From Erythrocercus mccallii (Eukaryota; Chordata; Aves; Passeriformes; Dicruridae), in assembly GCA_013397435.1 (NCBI GenBank), contig VZRG01000440.1:304062-368061 (forward strand): 64,000 nucleotides of DNA, read 5' to 3'. A program made the position numbers and the translations under genes. Below, one piece after another: positions 35,661 to 48,923 of this stretch (its first letter is position 1; each line of letters begins with the position of its first letter). The notes below the pieces were generated by a model. The model was not told the origin of the DNA, searched no databases, and saw nothing but the letters and a program-made list of their open reading frames with translations.

Positions 35661-38600
35661 CTGCTACTTTTGGTTACACCATGTTTAAATCCATTGAGCA
35701 GAAGGATTAATCAGACGGGAACTAGGAAAATATGGAATGCCACCATAGGGAAGGAAAGATTGGTGAAGGTTGTCAGAAACTGCGAGGAGAAAGGCAGAAA
35801 GAAAGAAAGAACATTACTAAAGCTTTATAAAATCCTAGGAGACAGTGGCAAATATCTGAGTCATGTGCAGTTCTCATCGATACCTCCAGGATGGCATTTC
35901 CCAGTCAGTGGTTACAGTCAGTGAGAGATTTATAAGGGACAGAGTCAGAAGATGCCATTGCAATCACCCAGCTTGCCTATACACCACTGGCCAATGTTTA
36001 GAGCTGTGTGAATAATTAATTTTGATTTCGTGACATATTCTTTCAGGGCAAGAAAACATATAAAGGTTTGTTGCAAAAAATTAAAAACTGGGCAAAATTA
36101 ATTAATGCTAAAATTAACTGCAAGAGGGGAGTACTTCATTCTGTCTATAAAGATCTTAAAAATAAATCACGCATGTGACATTTTTAAAGCTGAAATGCAT
36201 CTCAGTTTTACTTGCCTGTGTTATACACATTTGTTCTAACATGATGGCTTAAGCATCTGCTATAGAAAGGCCATGATGGTTATCTTGTTTCTTCATTTGG
36301 ACATTTATCTTAAAATGAAATTAGTTAACCTGAGAGAGTACCTGCTGCTTTCTTTGCAGGAAATTGTCTTACTATATAGACTTATTTTAGGTAGGCCAAG
36401 TTAGGTAAGTGAATTTTATGCCCTGTTCATTTCAGGGTTTTGATAAACAAGGTAATTTTAAAATAAAATTCAGCTAAATTTATTAACTTGATTTATAAAA
36501 AAATCTTAAAATAGCTATGGTTAATATATGCATTTTTCAGGAAATAAAATATTCAATCATTTTTCTCAACGCAGCAAGAACAAAATTAAATTCAGTTCAA
36601 GTTAAAGAGTTTAGAAAGTATATCTAACTGCAAATGAATGGTTACCAGTGATGGAGTTTAAATCTATCTGGAAAGTTGTTTCAAAGTTTAAGGATACTTT
36701 TTTTTAAAAAAGTTAGAGATTCACACTATTTTCTGTCTAAATTTGTCAAACTTTAACTTCTAGGAATTGAATTTTGTCACACTTTGAATGCTAGTTTGGA
36801 TAGCTCTCTTACACCAAATTTCTACTGCCTTTGACAGTATTTATGACAGTAAGAAAATCAGTATGCCTTTGACAACTTAAATAGATTACTCTGATTGATT
36901 CACTGAAAAGAAGACTTTCCAGAGATTATTAACTCTCACTAATCTTTTCCAAGCACTTGGAAATTCTTTTAATTTAGCACCCTACTTTTTCAAGTGTCAT
37001 AACTGGAGATTTTATTTGCATAATCTCTGCAATCTTGTTTTCTTCCAGATAAATCATGGAAATACTAAAGAGCATAGGTTTATTAACTGGCCTTTCACAT
37101 TTCACTGCAATGAAATGTGCTTGAAAATATTCTCTTTTTAGAGCTGTACTTGGAGACATACAAGTTAGACATTTTATTATCCTGTTATTATATTTGATTA
37201 TAGTGTCTTAATCAAAATGTTATGTGATATGCATTATTGAAGTTGAAGAAAATTACATTCATCCTATTTTTTTGCCTGTTAAACCAAATCTCAAACTTGG
37301 ACAGTTATTAAATCAGTCCAACAATCAGGCTGCATCAGATAGGATTGAATCTGTCCAAAGTGATGGCTGTCTTTGGTTTGTGTTTTGTTGTTGTTTTGGT
37401 TTGATTTTCAAATCTCTTTTGTGTGATATAATTTATGATTGCAGCTTTGGATGTGGCTGATGATACTGATCTGTGTAGCAGTCCTTTTGCATTTTATTAA
37501 ACACATTTTATTTAAAGTCTGATTGAAATGTGTTTAACTAGTTAGCAGAATGGTCATAGCTACTGATCATTATAAGATGTCCCTATTCTTTCTTACTCTT
37601 GCTGCTGTTTTGTGCATAGAAATCTTGTTTCAAAAAGATTTCTTTCCAGCTATACAAAGCTCATTAACATAAGGTCAGTGCAGGGCAAATATATTTGGGG
37701 ATTTTTACTACCCATATTCTTTCACTGATTCTTCACTAATCTTGTTGAAGATTGATAAACTATGATAAGTGTGGGTTATCGGCCACCTCTAATGATTCAT
37801 TCGTTATAATCTATGTTACATTTTCATGCAGAGATAAAAATTTTCAATGAACATATAGCTGAGAATTTAACATAATACAAATGTATGCTTGCAGAAGTGT
37901 GAGCCTAGAAGGAAATTCTGGGTTGGCTGTTTCAAATGCATGAAAACCCCTATTTTTAAAGAAGCATTTGTTCAGAACACTACAAGGCAGTGATGGCACA
38001 GTCAGAGGCATTGTTCAACCTTCCACTGAGCTGAGCCAAGACAGTGCTTCTATCAGTACTTGTCATCACTGCTTCTTACTACCTAATATTTTCACCTCTG
38101 AAGTCTGCTGGCACAGTGACATACATTTGCTCTGTCCAAATGTTTATTTAGTTTAAGCAGTTAATATCATTAGTGGTTTGGGATTTTTCACTTGGTCTAT
38201 CTTGATAAAATTTGGCTGGTGCTGATTTTGTAGTTATCCTGGCACAGCTAAAAAGGTGATAATGTCCATCTAAGAGAAGGTAGTGATATGACAAGAAATT
38301 GGGATGAGGTGGAGAGGTTCTGTTCAGCACAACTGGAAGAGCCCTTAGGACCACAGACTGAAGGGGCAAAAGTAATTTTTCTCTTTTTTCTCCTCTTCCA
38401 GGAATGTTCACATACACTGTTTCTGATTTGGCTCAGTGGGGGGGCCTTTATTTTGCCTACTTGTGTTAAAACCCCTTTGTTTTCAGCAGAGTTTCTGCAG
38501 ATTAACGAATGAGATCAAAATAATCAGGCAGCAAATCAATAGGTTCCCTAAGCTTAATAGAAAAGGTCATTTATCTAGACACTCTGGCTCCTTTTCCAAT

Positions 38601-40522
38601 AAAAGCCTATTAAAATGATACTAACATTAGCAGTATGGGAAATCACTTGTGCATACAGGTTGATGAAATGAAGCATATGGTGTGTCTTGACTTGCCATTT
38701 TCAGTTCTCCTGGGAATATAGTCATTAACCAACCATCAAGTCTCAATACCAAGCCTGTAAAATGATTGGCATTTTTAAAGGTAAATATTGTACAGTGACT
38801 CTTCAAATGCTTCTTCTGTTACAAGAGCTATTGCAGCTGCTGCAGTCAGTGATATGTTGCCAGCACTGTCACAGAAGAGGATTGAATAAAGTCATAATAA
38901 ACTGGGTCATAGACTCAAAGAAAAGGCTCAAAACATGGGTCCCAGGAAAAGAAAGAAACATTTGAACAAAATCTGAAAAGGAGTTAAGAAAAAAACCCAA
39001 CAAACTTTAAATATGCTGAAAGGATTGCTAGAATTGTTACAAAGGAATTTTTTAGTCCTTATTTTCTTAGCCAAGAAGTGTGAAAAGTACCAATTCTGGT
39101 TTTGATAGGGCAGCTCTTCTGGGTCACAGAGGATATATGGCTCTACCATTGTCAATCTTAGCTGCTCAGACTGGGAGAATATCTTTTTTTCTCCAGGCAA
39201 TGTTAATTGAGAAAATTTAGTGGGCTGTACATACATACAAATTGCTTTAATGCTATTCTGAGAAAATTCAATATAAGATCTGCTGAATTAGACAATATGT
39301 ATTATTATCAATATTTAAGGTGACTTTTGTCCATTCAAACCTAATTTGCTAGTAGTAACTAAAAAACAATTAACATTTTTTTCCCTAGGGGAAAATAATA
39401 AAGATAAATTTCATATTCTATTGGTTTGCTTATCTTCTCTGTATTTTCTTCCTCTCTCTTTCTCTTTTTACAGAAGAATTAACCCTCCAGTAATTTAGAA
39501 GGTCCCAATTTGTAAATAAAATAAAAGATAGAATATCATGTGACATACAAGACCTGTTAACAACTTGAATATTTAGAAAATGTTATGCCTAATTCATGGT
39601 CTCTGATGAATCTACAAAAATATTAGCTATATTATTAATAATAATAATTTAATTTCATAAAACTAGAATGAAATATATGTCATAATCTCTCTGTTTGCAG
39701 ACAGCTTGAGAGGAGAAAAGTGAATTAAATTTAGCAAATAAATTATCTCTAGCCAATTGTTTTTAGCCTTAACAATTATAGTTGCTGCTCTTTCTCTGTT
39801 CTTTTTTGGTCTCTTGACTATAATAAAACTCATTACACTATGTCGATTTTCAAATGTACACATAGAGAGAAAATGTAATCTTGTCCGTGAAGTGAGTTTA
39901 CCCCAGATGACACAATTTCTAGTCTATTTAATAGTTCCTTAACTGCAGTTTATTAGATGTTTGAATAGTCTGCAGATTTGACCATGGATTTCTGAGATTT
40001 GACATTCTCTAAAACGAGCTTTTAAAATGACACATTGACAAATGATAAAGTGGTGTGTCTAACACAAACCAAACATCAAAGTTTTCACAAACGTTTACTC
40101 CATCAAAATATACTTATTTTCATAGGAAAAAGAAACTGGAAAACCTTTTGTGTGATAAATATATGTACTAACTTGCTTTTATCTGTGGCTGGATCCTCCA
40201 GGTCATAGAAAACCCATAGCACATGCTGCCCCTGATTTATTAAGTCACTAAGTTAATCATCAAACTTGGTGCAAGTCAGACCCAACTATCCTTCTGGAGG
40301 CAGCAAAAGTCTAGAAGCCAGCAGAATATTGTCTGTAGTTTTCCTGTATTCCTAGTAGAGCAACTCCTTTCCAAGAGTGGGTCACTGACAACAGATTTTT
40401 TGGGAGATGCTGATGATCGTGCCACTAAATCAGTCATTCTCTGCAAAACTCTTTTCTCTTAAAAAGAAATATTCTAAGAAGTATCTGTCAAGAGCTTTCT
40501 CATGCATTTCCCATAAAATAAT
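35661..40522 (+). other. LOXHD1 intron
   Basis: AT-rich. The short frames on both strands are without domains. No exon border pairs with PLAT motifs were found. Confidence 0.45.
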
Positions 40523-41111
40523 TGTGCTTGTTTTAGCTGGGGTAGAGTTAATTTTCTTCCCAGTGGCTGTATGGGTCTGTGTTTTGGATTTGTGCTGAGC
40601 ACATCTCTATATTTGATAATATAGAGATGTTTTTGTTATTGCTCAGCAGGGCTCACATAGAGCCGAGGCCTTCTCTGCTTTTTTGTGCTGCCACATTGGT
40701 GAGGAGGCTGGGGGTGCTTGGGAGGGTAGGAGGAGACACAGCCAGGACAGGTGACCCCAGCTGACCAGAGGGATATTCCAGACCACGTGGCATCATGCTC
40801 AGTATAGAAAGTGGGGGAAGAAGGAGGAACATTTTGAGTGAAGGTGTTTGTCTTCCTAAGCAACCACTACAAGTTCTGCGGCACTGCTCTCCTGGAGATG
40901 GCAGAACACCTGCCTGTCCATGGGAAGCACTGAATTAATTCCTTGTTTTGCTCTGCCTTTGTGCACGGCTGTTGCTTTCTCTATGAAACTTTACCTTAAC
41001 CCACAAATTTTCTAACTTTTACCATTCTCATTCTCTCCTTGATCTTGCTGGTTAGGAAGCAAGTGAGCAGCTCTGTGGGGCTTGGATACTGCCTGGGGTT
41101 AAACCTCAACA
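40523..41111 (+). mobile_element. Solo LTR, avian ERVL type, + orientation
   Basis: Starts near TGTGCTTGTTTTAGCTGGGG and ends GGGGTTAAACCTCAACA. Internal landmarks of this common avian LTR are present: GGGATATTCCAGACCA, TCATGCTCAGTATAGAAAG (decayed TATA region) and CACCTGCCTGTCCATGGGAA. A clear target duplication was not found, so the borders are plus or minus a few bases. No coding content. Confidence 0.78.
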
Positions 41112-43108
41112 CTCATGCAATTAATATAAGCATAATCATTTGCAAGAACTAGCAGCGATTTTAGGATAAATTTTCACATTTTGTGAACTTAAAATATTTT
41201 ATTACGGACACAGGGGTCTGTATGTTTCTTACTTCCGTCTGTGTTTTTCAGTTTTCATCACCTAATTGTGTGTATTTTTAATACATTTAATAAGTGTAAC
41301 AAATTCATTTTATTCAGGCATGATGGTATAACTTTATCAATCAAAGTAAGGCTGAGATAAAGGAGTGATCCAATTAATATCACAACTAAGGTAAATTAAG
41401 AGTTCAAATTAAGGGTATTCAATCATCAAATTAGTCCAATAGGTAATAAAATAAAATGGTTGTGTTGACACTAAACCTTAATTTTTTTTGATTTAGTTAA
41501 GGAAAACATGATGAGGAGCCTCTTTTCCTGCAGTTCTGCACTCCATCTAGAATTTCAGCTGTTCCAATGTATTTGCTCTTTGTTAAATTCACTAAGCCAC
41601 TGATAACCTTGACTCCTTCTGAAGTATAGCTATTCAAGTGCCTCTTTCAGATTTTTTCCTTAGCATTGTCTCATTTTCTCGTTTCACATGATAACTTAAG
41701 AGTTATAAGGCAGATGTGATGATTAGGTGATACATTGTAGCAGTTTTTGACTAATATGACCTTTCTGTCTAGAGGTTAGAGAGTAATCAATAACAGGTTG
41801 AATGTTATTTTTAGGATACCATTAAAGATGTGGTTCACAAACACACACACTTTCAAATTCACATGTACAGGTATTAATGAGAAATGAGAAACAAAAGTTG
41901 AACAAATTTATTTTTCTTCTGTTTCTGGGGATTCTTTTTGAAGTGGATGGTCAAATATTACCTGTAATTTTAAGCTCAATATTTGAGCTTTTGCTGTGTC
42001 TTATTAAGGTGCAAGCTGGTTAGGCTCATCTTTGTGACACAAATCTTTCATCAGTTCTTCAGCTGGAAAACCTGTCCAGGAAGGAAACTCTGACTGGTGG
42101 AGCAAGAGAACTGCTATTCTCTGTTTCACCTCTGCCTAAACCTTTAAGGGTTGCTGCCTTCTGGTTCTGGTAGAGCAACTTTATTGTGAATCACATTGAG
42201 AAGGCTTCAAGGCTTCCCAGAAACCAAGTGTTTTCATCATTATTGCTGCCTAATCCCTTCAAAACCATTTTTGCGTCTTTAAATCATGCTGGAAATTCCA
42301 TCACAAATAACACTAGATTTTAACAATTTTCAACCCCAATAGAAATGAGATGATAATTCGTAAATCTATAAAGCAAAAAATGTGGAAGTCTCCATGCCAA
42401 GAATTTAATGTTTGTTTTTCCACTGAGGAAATAGGAAATAATTGCAACACTCTCAAAAAGCCAGAATCACATATTGTGGAAGTATTGAATGTCTGATATA
42501 TCACAATTTTCTTTAGGAATCTTACTTCAGTGTTCTAAACATTGCAAAAAGATTGTGGCTTTTTTAACTGATAGAGAACAGCAGAATTTTTTTCAAAATA
42601 GTTTTATTTCATTCTTTTCCTTAAATTCAATTACTTATATTGAAACTAATCCTACAAGTTAATCCAAATCTGAAACTAAGTTTGTCATTCTTTCCTAAGA
42701 GGTTCCTTCTGTGATGCTCCTTTCTATCCTTCGCATTCCCTGTATTTCATTTCTGAAATAGCCCTTGGAGTCTATTTTGTTGAGAGTAAGATATGTTTAA
42801 AATATGTTCCCTGTAGATCATTAATCAATTTTCGGAAGGAAATTTTCTCATGAACTGAGCATAAGCAACTTATAGATCTGTGTGGGCAAAGAGATAGTTT
42901 AGCTGTAAATTGCAGAACCACAAAGGGAATAAATACTTCTTAATGCAGGCATTTAGCATGTTTAAACTTGTCATCTCTGGTTCTGTTGGTATTTATTGAA
43001 TTAATTTAAAAAATCCTGATTTTCTTCTCACTTTCATATTTCAAAATGCACTGATAATTTAGTTACACGGTTCTGCTACTATATGACTTCTGATTCTGTA
43101 TTTTTCAG
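41112..43108 (+). other. LOXHD1 intron
   Basis: No feature recognised. Confidence 0.45.
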
Positions 43109-43313
43109 GTGGGTATTTTTCAAGTGGAGGCAGTAGATATTGGTATCCTGCAAAGGATGGTTGTTGAAAAAGGGAGAGGCTCTGACTGGCTTCTGGAGAA
43201 AATTATTGTGAAAGAGTCAGAATCTTCAGGGACAGAAACATTGTTTATGTCTCAAACATGGCTTAAAGACAGACGTGATGGAAGATCTGCATCAATAACT
43301 CTGGATGCCACAG
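43109..43313 (+). CDS. LOXHD1: LOXHD1 exon: remainder of PLAT 5
   Basis: The acceptor is TCTGTATTTTTCAG and the donor ACAG|GTCAAC. Phase 0 reads VGIFQVEAVDIGILQRMVVE, KGRGSDWLLEKIIVKE, TETLFMSQTWLKDRRDGRSA, ITLDAT. All PLAT landmarks are present (V-x-x-F, D-x-G-x-L-x-x, S-D-W-x-L-E-K, Q-x-W-L-x-D). It is open across 205 bases and ends in phase 1 as the next exon needs. Confidence 0.94.
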
Positions 43314-44842
43314 GTCAACACTGTCTTCAAGCTATCATCTGCTAAGAAATTAATTCCAAACTGGAGAATGCAGCTATAGGATTTGCTTCTACAAACAACT
43401 TGAGATTTAAGATATTCCAGTAGAACATTGTCATTATATAAGGTTTTAATGTGTCTGAACACTTTGTGTTTTAGTACCATCTAACAACCACTATTTGCCA
43501 CAGGATAATATCTGCTTGGTTACTCCAGATTTTCAGTGGTGTAAATGCCATCAAATTTGTCCTATTCCTTTACAAATTCCAAGTCTTACTTCTACACTTG
43601 TAAACTATTTTTTAAGCTTCTAATACCAGTTACTTCCTAGGCATAGTGAAAATGAGGTAAAAAGTGGGGAAAACTCTGTTCAAGCTGTGGAGAAAATGTC
43701 TCCATTGTATTCAAGATGACTAATTTACATTATTTATGCTACACTTCTTGGACAGCTTTTGCCAGAAACTGGAGATACTGACTGACACCATGTGAGTAAT
43801 CAGGCCACAGAGGAGCAGTTTTGAACCCACTGCCTGTGGCTTTTTGTCAAGACAGGAAGGGAATGTACACCCTCCCTCCCTGTGTCATGGTTTCAGTCCA
43901 AGTTTGGATTTCAACACAATCTGGTGTGCAAGCTGGGAGGAACCACAACACACTCCAACCAGATCAGTAGGCACCAAAGCCCAGAAATGTACCTCTAAGA
44001 CAGATATATTTATTCACCTGCCTCTCAGAAAAATTATTGATAGTAAAGATGAGTCCTTGGATTACAAAACATGTTCTAGTTTTTTTCTTCCTCACTCTCT
44101 GGGCATTTGCTGGCACTTGTCCAGCAATAGCCTCTTGAGACTTAAGAAGATCCTAGTTCAATAAATTTCCTCTGCTGTATGATCTCTAACTTTTGATCAT
44201 TTGAAACCAGAAAAATAAAAGGAAGAAACTGTTAGTGTGCAAAAGCAGATAATTTCAGATTTGTTTAGTTTGTATGGTGGGACTTCTCTGAAAAGAAATG
44301 GGAATATTTAGTTCTGTATCTACTAGACTTCATTGATTTGGACAAATGCTCCTGTGAGTTTCTTTATACAATAATTGGCAATTCCAATCTTGGTTAAGAA
44401 CTCAAAAGAAGTCTTCTTATTTTTGGTTCAGGTCACTAATGTTTACAAGCAGTTTTGATCTATACCAAATCCCAATGAAATCAATATCTGTGGGAGGAAC
44501 ATCAGCCTCTAGAATGGGCATTAAAGACATGCAATTAGTGCTCATTCATCCAGATCATAAATTGTACAAATGAAACAGAAATGCTTTAAAATGGAAAATA
44601 CTTGAGTCTTCAAGTTGCTACCATTTTCCTAGTAAAGAGCCAGCCCTAAAGACAGTTTATTTAATAGGATGGTATTTAGATCACGCTTAAATAGAAAATC
44701 ACACTGTACATTTCCTAGTTGAATCTTTAATCTAAATGATATAATACTCAGTCAATTGCCTCACTAGACATGAATACAGATCTTTATTATCATATAGACA
44801 CTGTTCTACAAAAATATTAATTTGATCTTTTTTTTAAATTAG
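43314..44842 (+). other. LOXHD1 intron
   Basis: A 106-codon frame at 43844-44164 is not recognised. No repeat identified. Confidence 0.45.
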
Positions 44843-44902
44843 AAGTTCAGGAGAGGAGGAGTACATCTGCCTGGCCTTTAGGAAGAGAGCAAATGAATTC
44901 AG
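44843..44902 (+). CDS. LOXHD1: LOXHD1 short linker exon
   Basis: A 60-base block between acceptor TTTTTTTTAAATTAG and donor TTCAG|GTATAG reads VQERRSTSAWPLGREQMNS. It begins with two bases that complete Glu from the previous exon and ends in phase 1, as the next exon needs. There is no PLAT motif (it lies between repeats), so support comes from splice borders and phase only. Confidence 0.62.
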
Positions 44903-45211
44903 GTATAGCTTCTGTCATTACACTGATTGTTTTATTAATCAGTTTTGAAATAATAATATGAGAATATTTTCATCACAATATGTCATTATACTTACTAGAA
45001 CTGACAATAGTTTCCCATTTGTAATACTAAAAAATGACAATAAACTTAGGGAGCTGCTCAATACTCAGGTGACATGCTTATAAAATAATGTTCCCCATGT
45101 AAAACAAGGCATGTCTTAAAAATTTTATATCAGATAACTTTGTTAATATATTAAAACAGAAACATCCTTAATATTTTTTCCTTTTTATTTTTCCTTATTT
45201 TATTTGTTCAG

Positions 45212-45390
45212 AAGGCAGATGGAGGATTTATTTCACAAAGCATCAAGAAGAAACAAAATCAGAATTTGAAAAGTTGTCAGAAAATATATCTAAGATGGTT
45301 ATGGTTTTTTATGGAAGCAACAGCAAGTCAAATCCAGTTTCCATGGAAAACAAAGTGGAACATCAGACTGAGAACCAAATAACATATGAT
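45212..45390 (+). CDS. LOXHD1: LOXHD1 exon: N-terminal half of PLAT 6
   Basis: The acceptor is TTATTTTATTTGTTCAG and the donor GAT|GTAAAA. It reads GRWRIYFTKHQEETKSEFEK, LSENISKMVMVFYGSNSKSN, PVSMENKVEHQTENQITYD. This is a divergent PLAT repeat (M-V-x-F-Y-G-S-x strand). It is open throughout, 2 + 59 codons, ending in phase 0. Confidence 0.91.
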
Positions 45391-45935
45391 GTAAAATAGT
45401 ATATAGATTTGCCTATATTTAAATTTTTTTTTGAATTTCCTTTTAAAGAGAAATAATCATGTAGTGCTGTAAATATTGGCGGTATCATTGTTTAAATATT
45501 CAAGAAAGTCAGAGCTGAAGTTTTCAGTTGCATGCCAGATTTAATTTTTAATTCCTGGCTTTCTCAAGTTCATAAAGATCAAGCATATTATTTTTTTCCC
45601 AACAAACAGTCATAGTTAATATTGCATATCACTTTAAATGACATTAACATTACTTATTCACATTAGAAATCATTGTCGTGTATAATTTGAATTTGATAGA
45701 ACAATTACAGTGAACGCCCCCAGAGGATAAACCTAAAATATCCTTAAGTGCCTACAGTCAACCTGGTTCTGCTCCTTTCAAAGTGAATGGGACTTTTAGC
45801 ACCAAGACTGATGCAAATGGGTCCAGGCCTGTGCTGACTCCTTTACAGCCTACTTCCTCTCTTCCTGGAAACTACCTGTGCATTTATCTGCATAGCTCTG
45901 TTTGGATGCTAACTCATTGTTTTGTTGACTTGTAG
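45391..45935 (+). other. LOXHD1 intron
   Basis: Short intron, no other feature. Confidence 0.6.
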
Positions 45936-46156
45936 ATACATTTGCCATCCGATTTGGGAATGCTTTATAAAGTGAGACTTGGCCTCCAGAGTTTGGAAAA
46001 CAACACATCCCAGTTGTCTCTTTGTCACTTTAAAATACAGAACACATCAACCCTGGATACTTTTAGTCTCTCGCCATAAATAAAACACTTCCTCTTTCTC
46101 CTAATGGCGACGGATGGAATTCCCTATACAGTGGCCATTAAAAGAAGCATTTTCTG
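45936..46156 (+). pseudogene. LOXHD1: LOXHD1 exon: C-terminal half of PLAT 6, two frameshifts
   Basis: From acceptor GTTGACTTGTAG, phase 0 reads IHLPSDLGMLYKVRLGLQSL, ENNTSQLSLCHFKIQNTSTL, DTFSLSP, then TAA (46077-46079). A second frame reads NKTLPLSPNGDGW (46079-46117) and a third MEFPIQWPLKEAFS (46114-46155), which ends at G|GTAGGT in phase 1 as the next exon requires. Exon length is 221 bases (2 mod 3), but the flanking phases demand 1 mod 3. A net frameshift is therefore certain on this assembly, independent of the reading of the middle segment. Confidence 0.89.
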
Positions 46157-47396
46157 GTAGGTATAAATCTACTTCAAAGCAGTAGAGTGGTTCAGGAGGT
46201 TACGGTGTCCTAGTATTACAGTAGAAACCTTTATCAAAACAGAAATTTTTATTGTCTTTATTTAATGATTCATAGAGACTGGATAAGAATTTAAAATGTG
46301 TGGAGGAAAATACTACCCACTCATCTTAATTTCTGTATCATAAAGTGGGAAATTCAATATTCACTTGATTGCACAGAAACATTATTATATGCTAAAAAGA
46401 ACAGTTTATAAAAAATATCCTTTTCTTGCAATATTGCAATATTTCTATTTTGTTTTGTTTAGTCCTCAGCTGCTCATATTGCTGACATTACCAACATTAT
46501 TTTTATAGCTCATTTACTATTAAGTGATTTAGTTTGTTAGCACATTCCAAACAAACATTCTCAGTAAATAACAGCTCAAATCTACATATAAGCTTCAGCT
46601 TTATTACCTTTATACACTCCAAATATTTATGCCTCCTAAAATTAGCTCAACAATTCTTACATTTGTCACTTTGGTTAAGTAAAATAAAAGAAATCCTTTC
46701 ACCTAAAATCCAACCTATTCCATAATGTGATGCTTACTGAATGCTGCCATATGATGGAACAAATAGTATCCTAATTAATAGACCAAATAATGATGCTTAA
46801 TATTCAAATAATTTGTGCCTGGGTTTCATGCAGAAAAAAATTAATTATTTTGGTAAAAAAATAAGTCAGCTCATCTAAAGTGAGCTAAAGTAGACGTGAA
46901 ATGAACTACCTCAACACACTTTGGATTGGAACTTTTGGCCCAGTTTCAGTGAGGTCTCTGAATGCATCCAAAAGTAAGTATGTGAATAATCTCAGTAGAA
47001 ATAACAGAGACTGAGGTTTGGGTTGGGTTTTTTTGCATATTTTGGCTGCAATTTGAAATCTAATATTTGTATCTAGGCTTTAGATTTTATATTGCTAAGA
47101 GGTGTTATTTTCACTTGACCACTTACACAGTATGGGTACAGAACAGGGCTCAATGGCTTTCATCTGCTACACACAAGACTGAAACAAAGAGAACTTCAGA
47201 TTAACATAAAGCACATGAGTGCACCCCTTGCAAAGGACTGATCACTGTCACATACAGAAGTACTCAGGATACACCTACAAGCACAAAGAAATGAGGAGAG
47301 AAAGACGCAGCACGGGTGATAAAGAGGGGGTGAGGCTGGAGTCCTTATGACCTTGTCTCTATCACTGACCTCTTGGAATAATTTCCCCATTCTTTG

Positions 47397-47434
47397 TTTC
47401 TTTTTTTTTTTTCTTTTTTTTTTCTTTTTTTTTC
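47397..47434 (+). repeat. Polypyrimidine (T-rich with single C) tract
   Basis: Thirty-eight bases of T broken only by single C residues; low-complexity sequence. On the - strand it produces a spurious lysine-rich frame. Confidence 0.9.
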
Positions 47435-48500
47435 TGGTAGTATTTTTATTCTTTTCAAATACTCTGAAATCAAGAGACAAAAAAATCACAAGCAAGGAAT
47501 GGGTATTATGTTATCTATAAGTTTAGGTAAAAGAACAAACAAATGAAATAGCTTATTTCTGTAGTTTTTATTGCTTTCCATCCATGCTTAAATATCTTCA
47601 AGGGGAGACTTGTAACCAGTGAAGAAAAAAAAAATAGGACAGTGATTTCCCCAAATCTTTGCCATTTATGTTCAAGAGAGCTTTAAGCAGCTCCACAGCA
47701 GGTGGTACACGTGAAGTTAAAAGTGATATTTACAGACAAATTTACTCACAATTTATTGTGAAAACCAGATACAGTTTTTGACAGCTTTCTAAACCTACTT
47801 TATTTTCTCCCTTTTCTCAGCTAACAGCAAAACCAGTATTGTGTTAATTGGAATGGAAAGCAGCTAATCACACTCACCATAACCAGAAGCCATGTGATGT
47901 TAAATTTCAGATACAGCTCTGTCATTCATAGAGTGCCTTAGTATTTTATTTCAGTTATATTTTCCTTTAAAAAAAAACCTGCTTGGGATTGTGGTGAAGC
48001 ATTTGCTAATGGCTAATTGAAGCCATCAAAATGCAGTTGATAGAGTGCAGACCCTTGAGATCTGGCAGTGCACACTTGTGCCTTTGGGTGTATTAATGAG
48101 CAGAGGCCTCCAGCTGAGTATATACATAAGTAGCTTCCTTTTACTGTACCTTTGAGATGCTTACACCTCAGAAATCCAGAAGGGTGAAATGATGCTCTCT
48201 CTCTCCTCTCACACACAGGGCTGTTCAGAAGGTCAATTTTTCACTACTGTAGTTTTTAAGGGCAAAACAATTAAATATTGAAGCGGTGAAAAAACCCTAT
48301 TATGCTACTTTCAAGCTGATTATTCCCATAAATCTAACAGAGAGCTATAATTAATTTTGATATTATTAAATAATTAGCATTTTATAAAATTAATGGAGTT
48401 GTAATATTCATATATGTTACTCTTGTATGTAATTTCTTTTTTTCTAAAGGGATTCCTTTAATCTTTCCCCTTTCCAATTTATTCAGTACCCTACAGAGAT

Positions 48501-48603
48501 AAACTGGTTTGTTCAGATTAGCTGAACTGGTTTGTTCAGAGTAGCTGGTGATCTGGTTGTACCACTTTGTTCAGGTAGTGCAATCAGATCACCAGCTACT
48601 CTG
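48501..48603. repeat. Direct repeats plus 19-bp perfect inverted repeat
   Basis: ACTGGTTTGTTCAGANTAGC occurs twice with 23-base spacing (48501-48524, 48524-48547), with a weaker third copy (CTTTGTTCAGGTAGT) near 48563. CAGAGTAGCTGGTGATCTG (48537-48555) has its perfect complement at 48585-48603. The stem extends to about 23 pairs with one G-T pair, enclosing a loop of about 21 bases. Confidence 0.85.
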
Positions 48604-48923
48604 GGGTTGTGCTCAGCTTCTATCTACCTTGTCCATTCTCATGGAGCAGGTCCACTGCTCTTTGACACTGTGATCCAAGAACCAAACCTTCCTAATGCAA
48701 TCCTTTCACTTTTGATTTGGGCTGGTCAAGCCTCACTTCTCAAATTTCAGATCCAGGAGATGGTGGCAAAACAATTATGAGGAAAAAAATGCAAAAAATT
48801 TGAGTTTGGTTATTATTTTCAAGTGCTTGAATTTTAATTACATCTGACTGGAATGCCATGCCAAATAGCTGTGCAAGGGTGTAGCACAGTCTTAACAAGA
48901 TCTCTTTTTGCTTGATATTGCAG

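Larger units (their letters stand above)
46157..48923 (+). other. LOXHD1 intron
   Basis: Holds a T-rich tract at 47397-47434 and a hairpin-forming repeat cluster at 48501-48603 (listed separately). Otherwise nothing recognised. Confidence 0.5.

Noticed and set aside
47196..47495. Lysine-rich 99-codon frame on the - strand
   Set aside because: Produced by the T-rich tract at 47397-47434.
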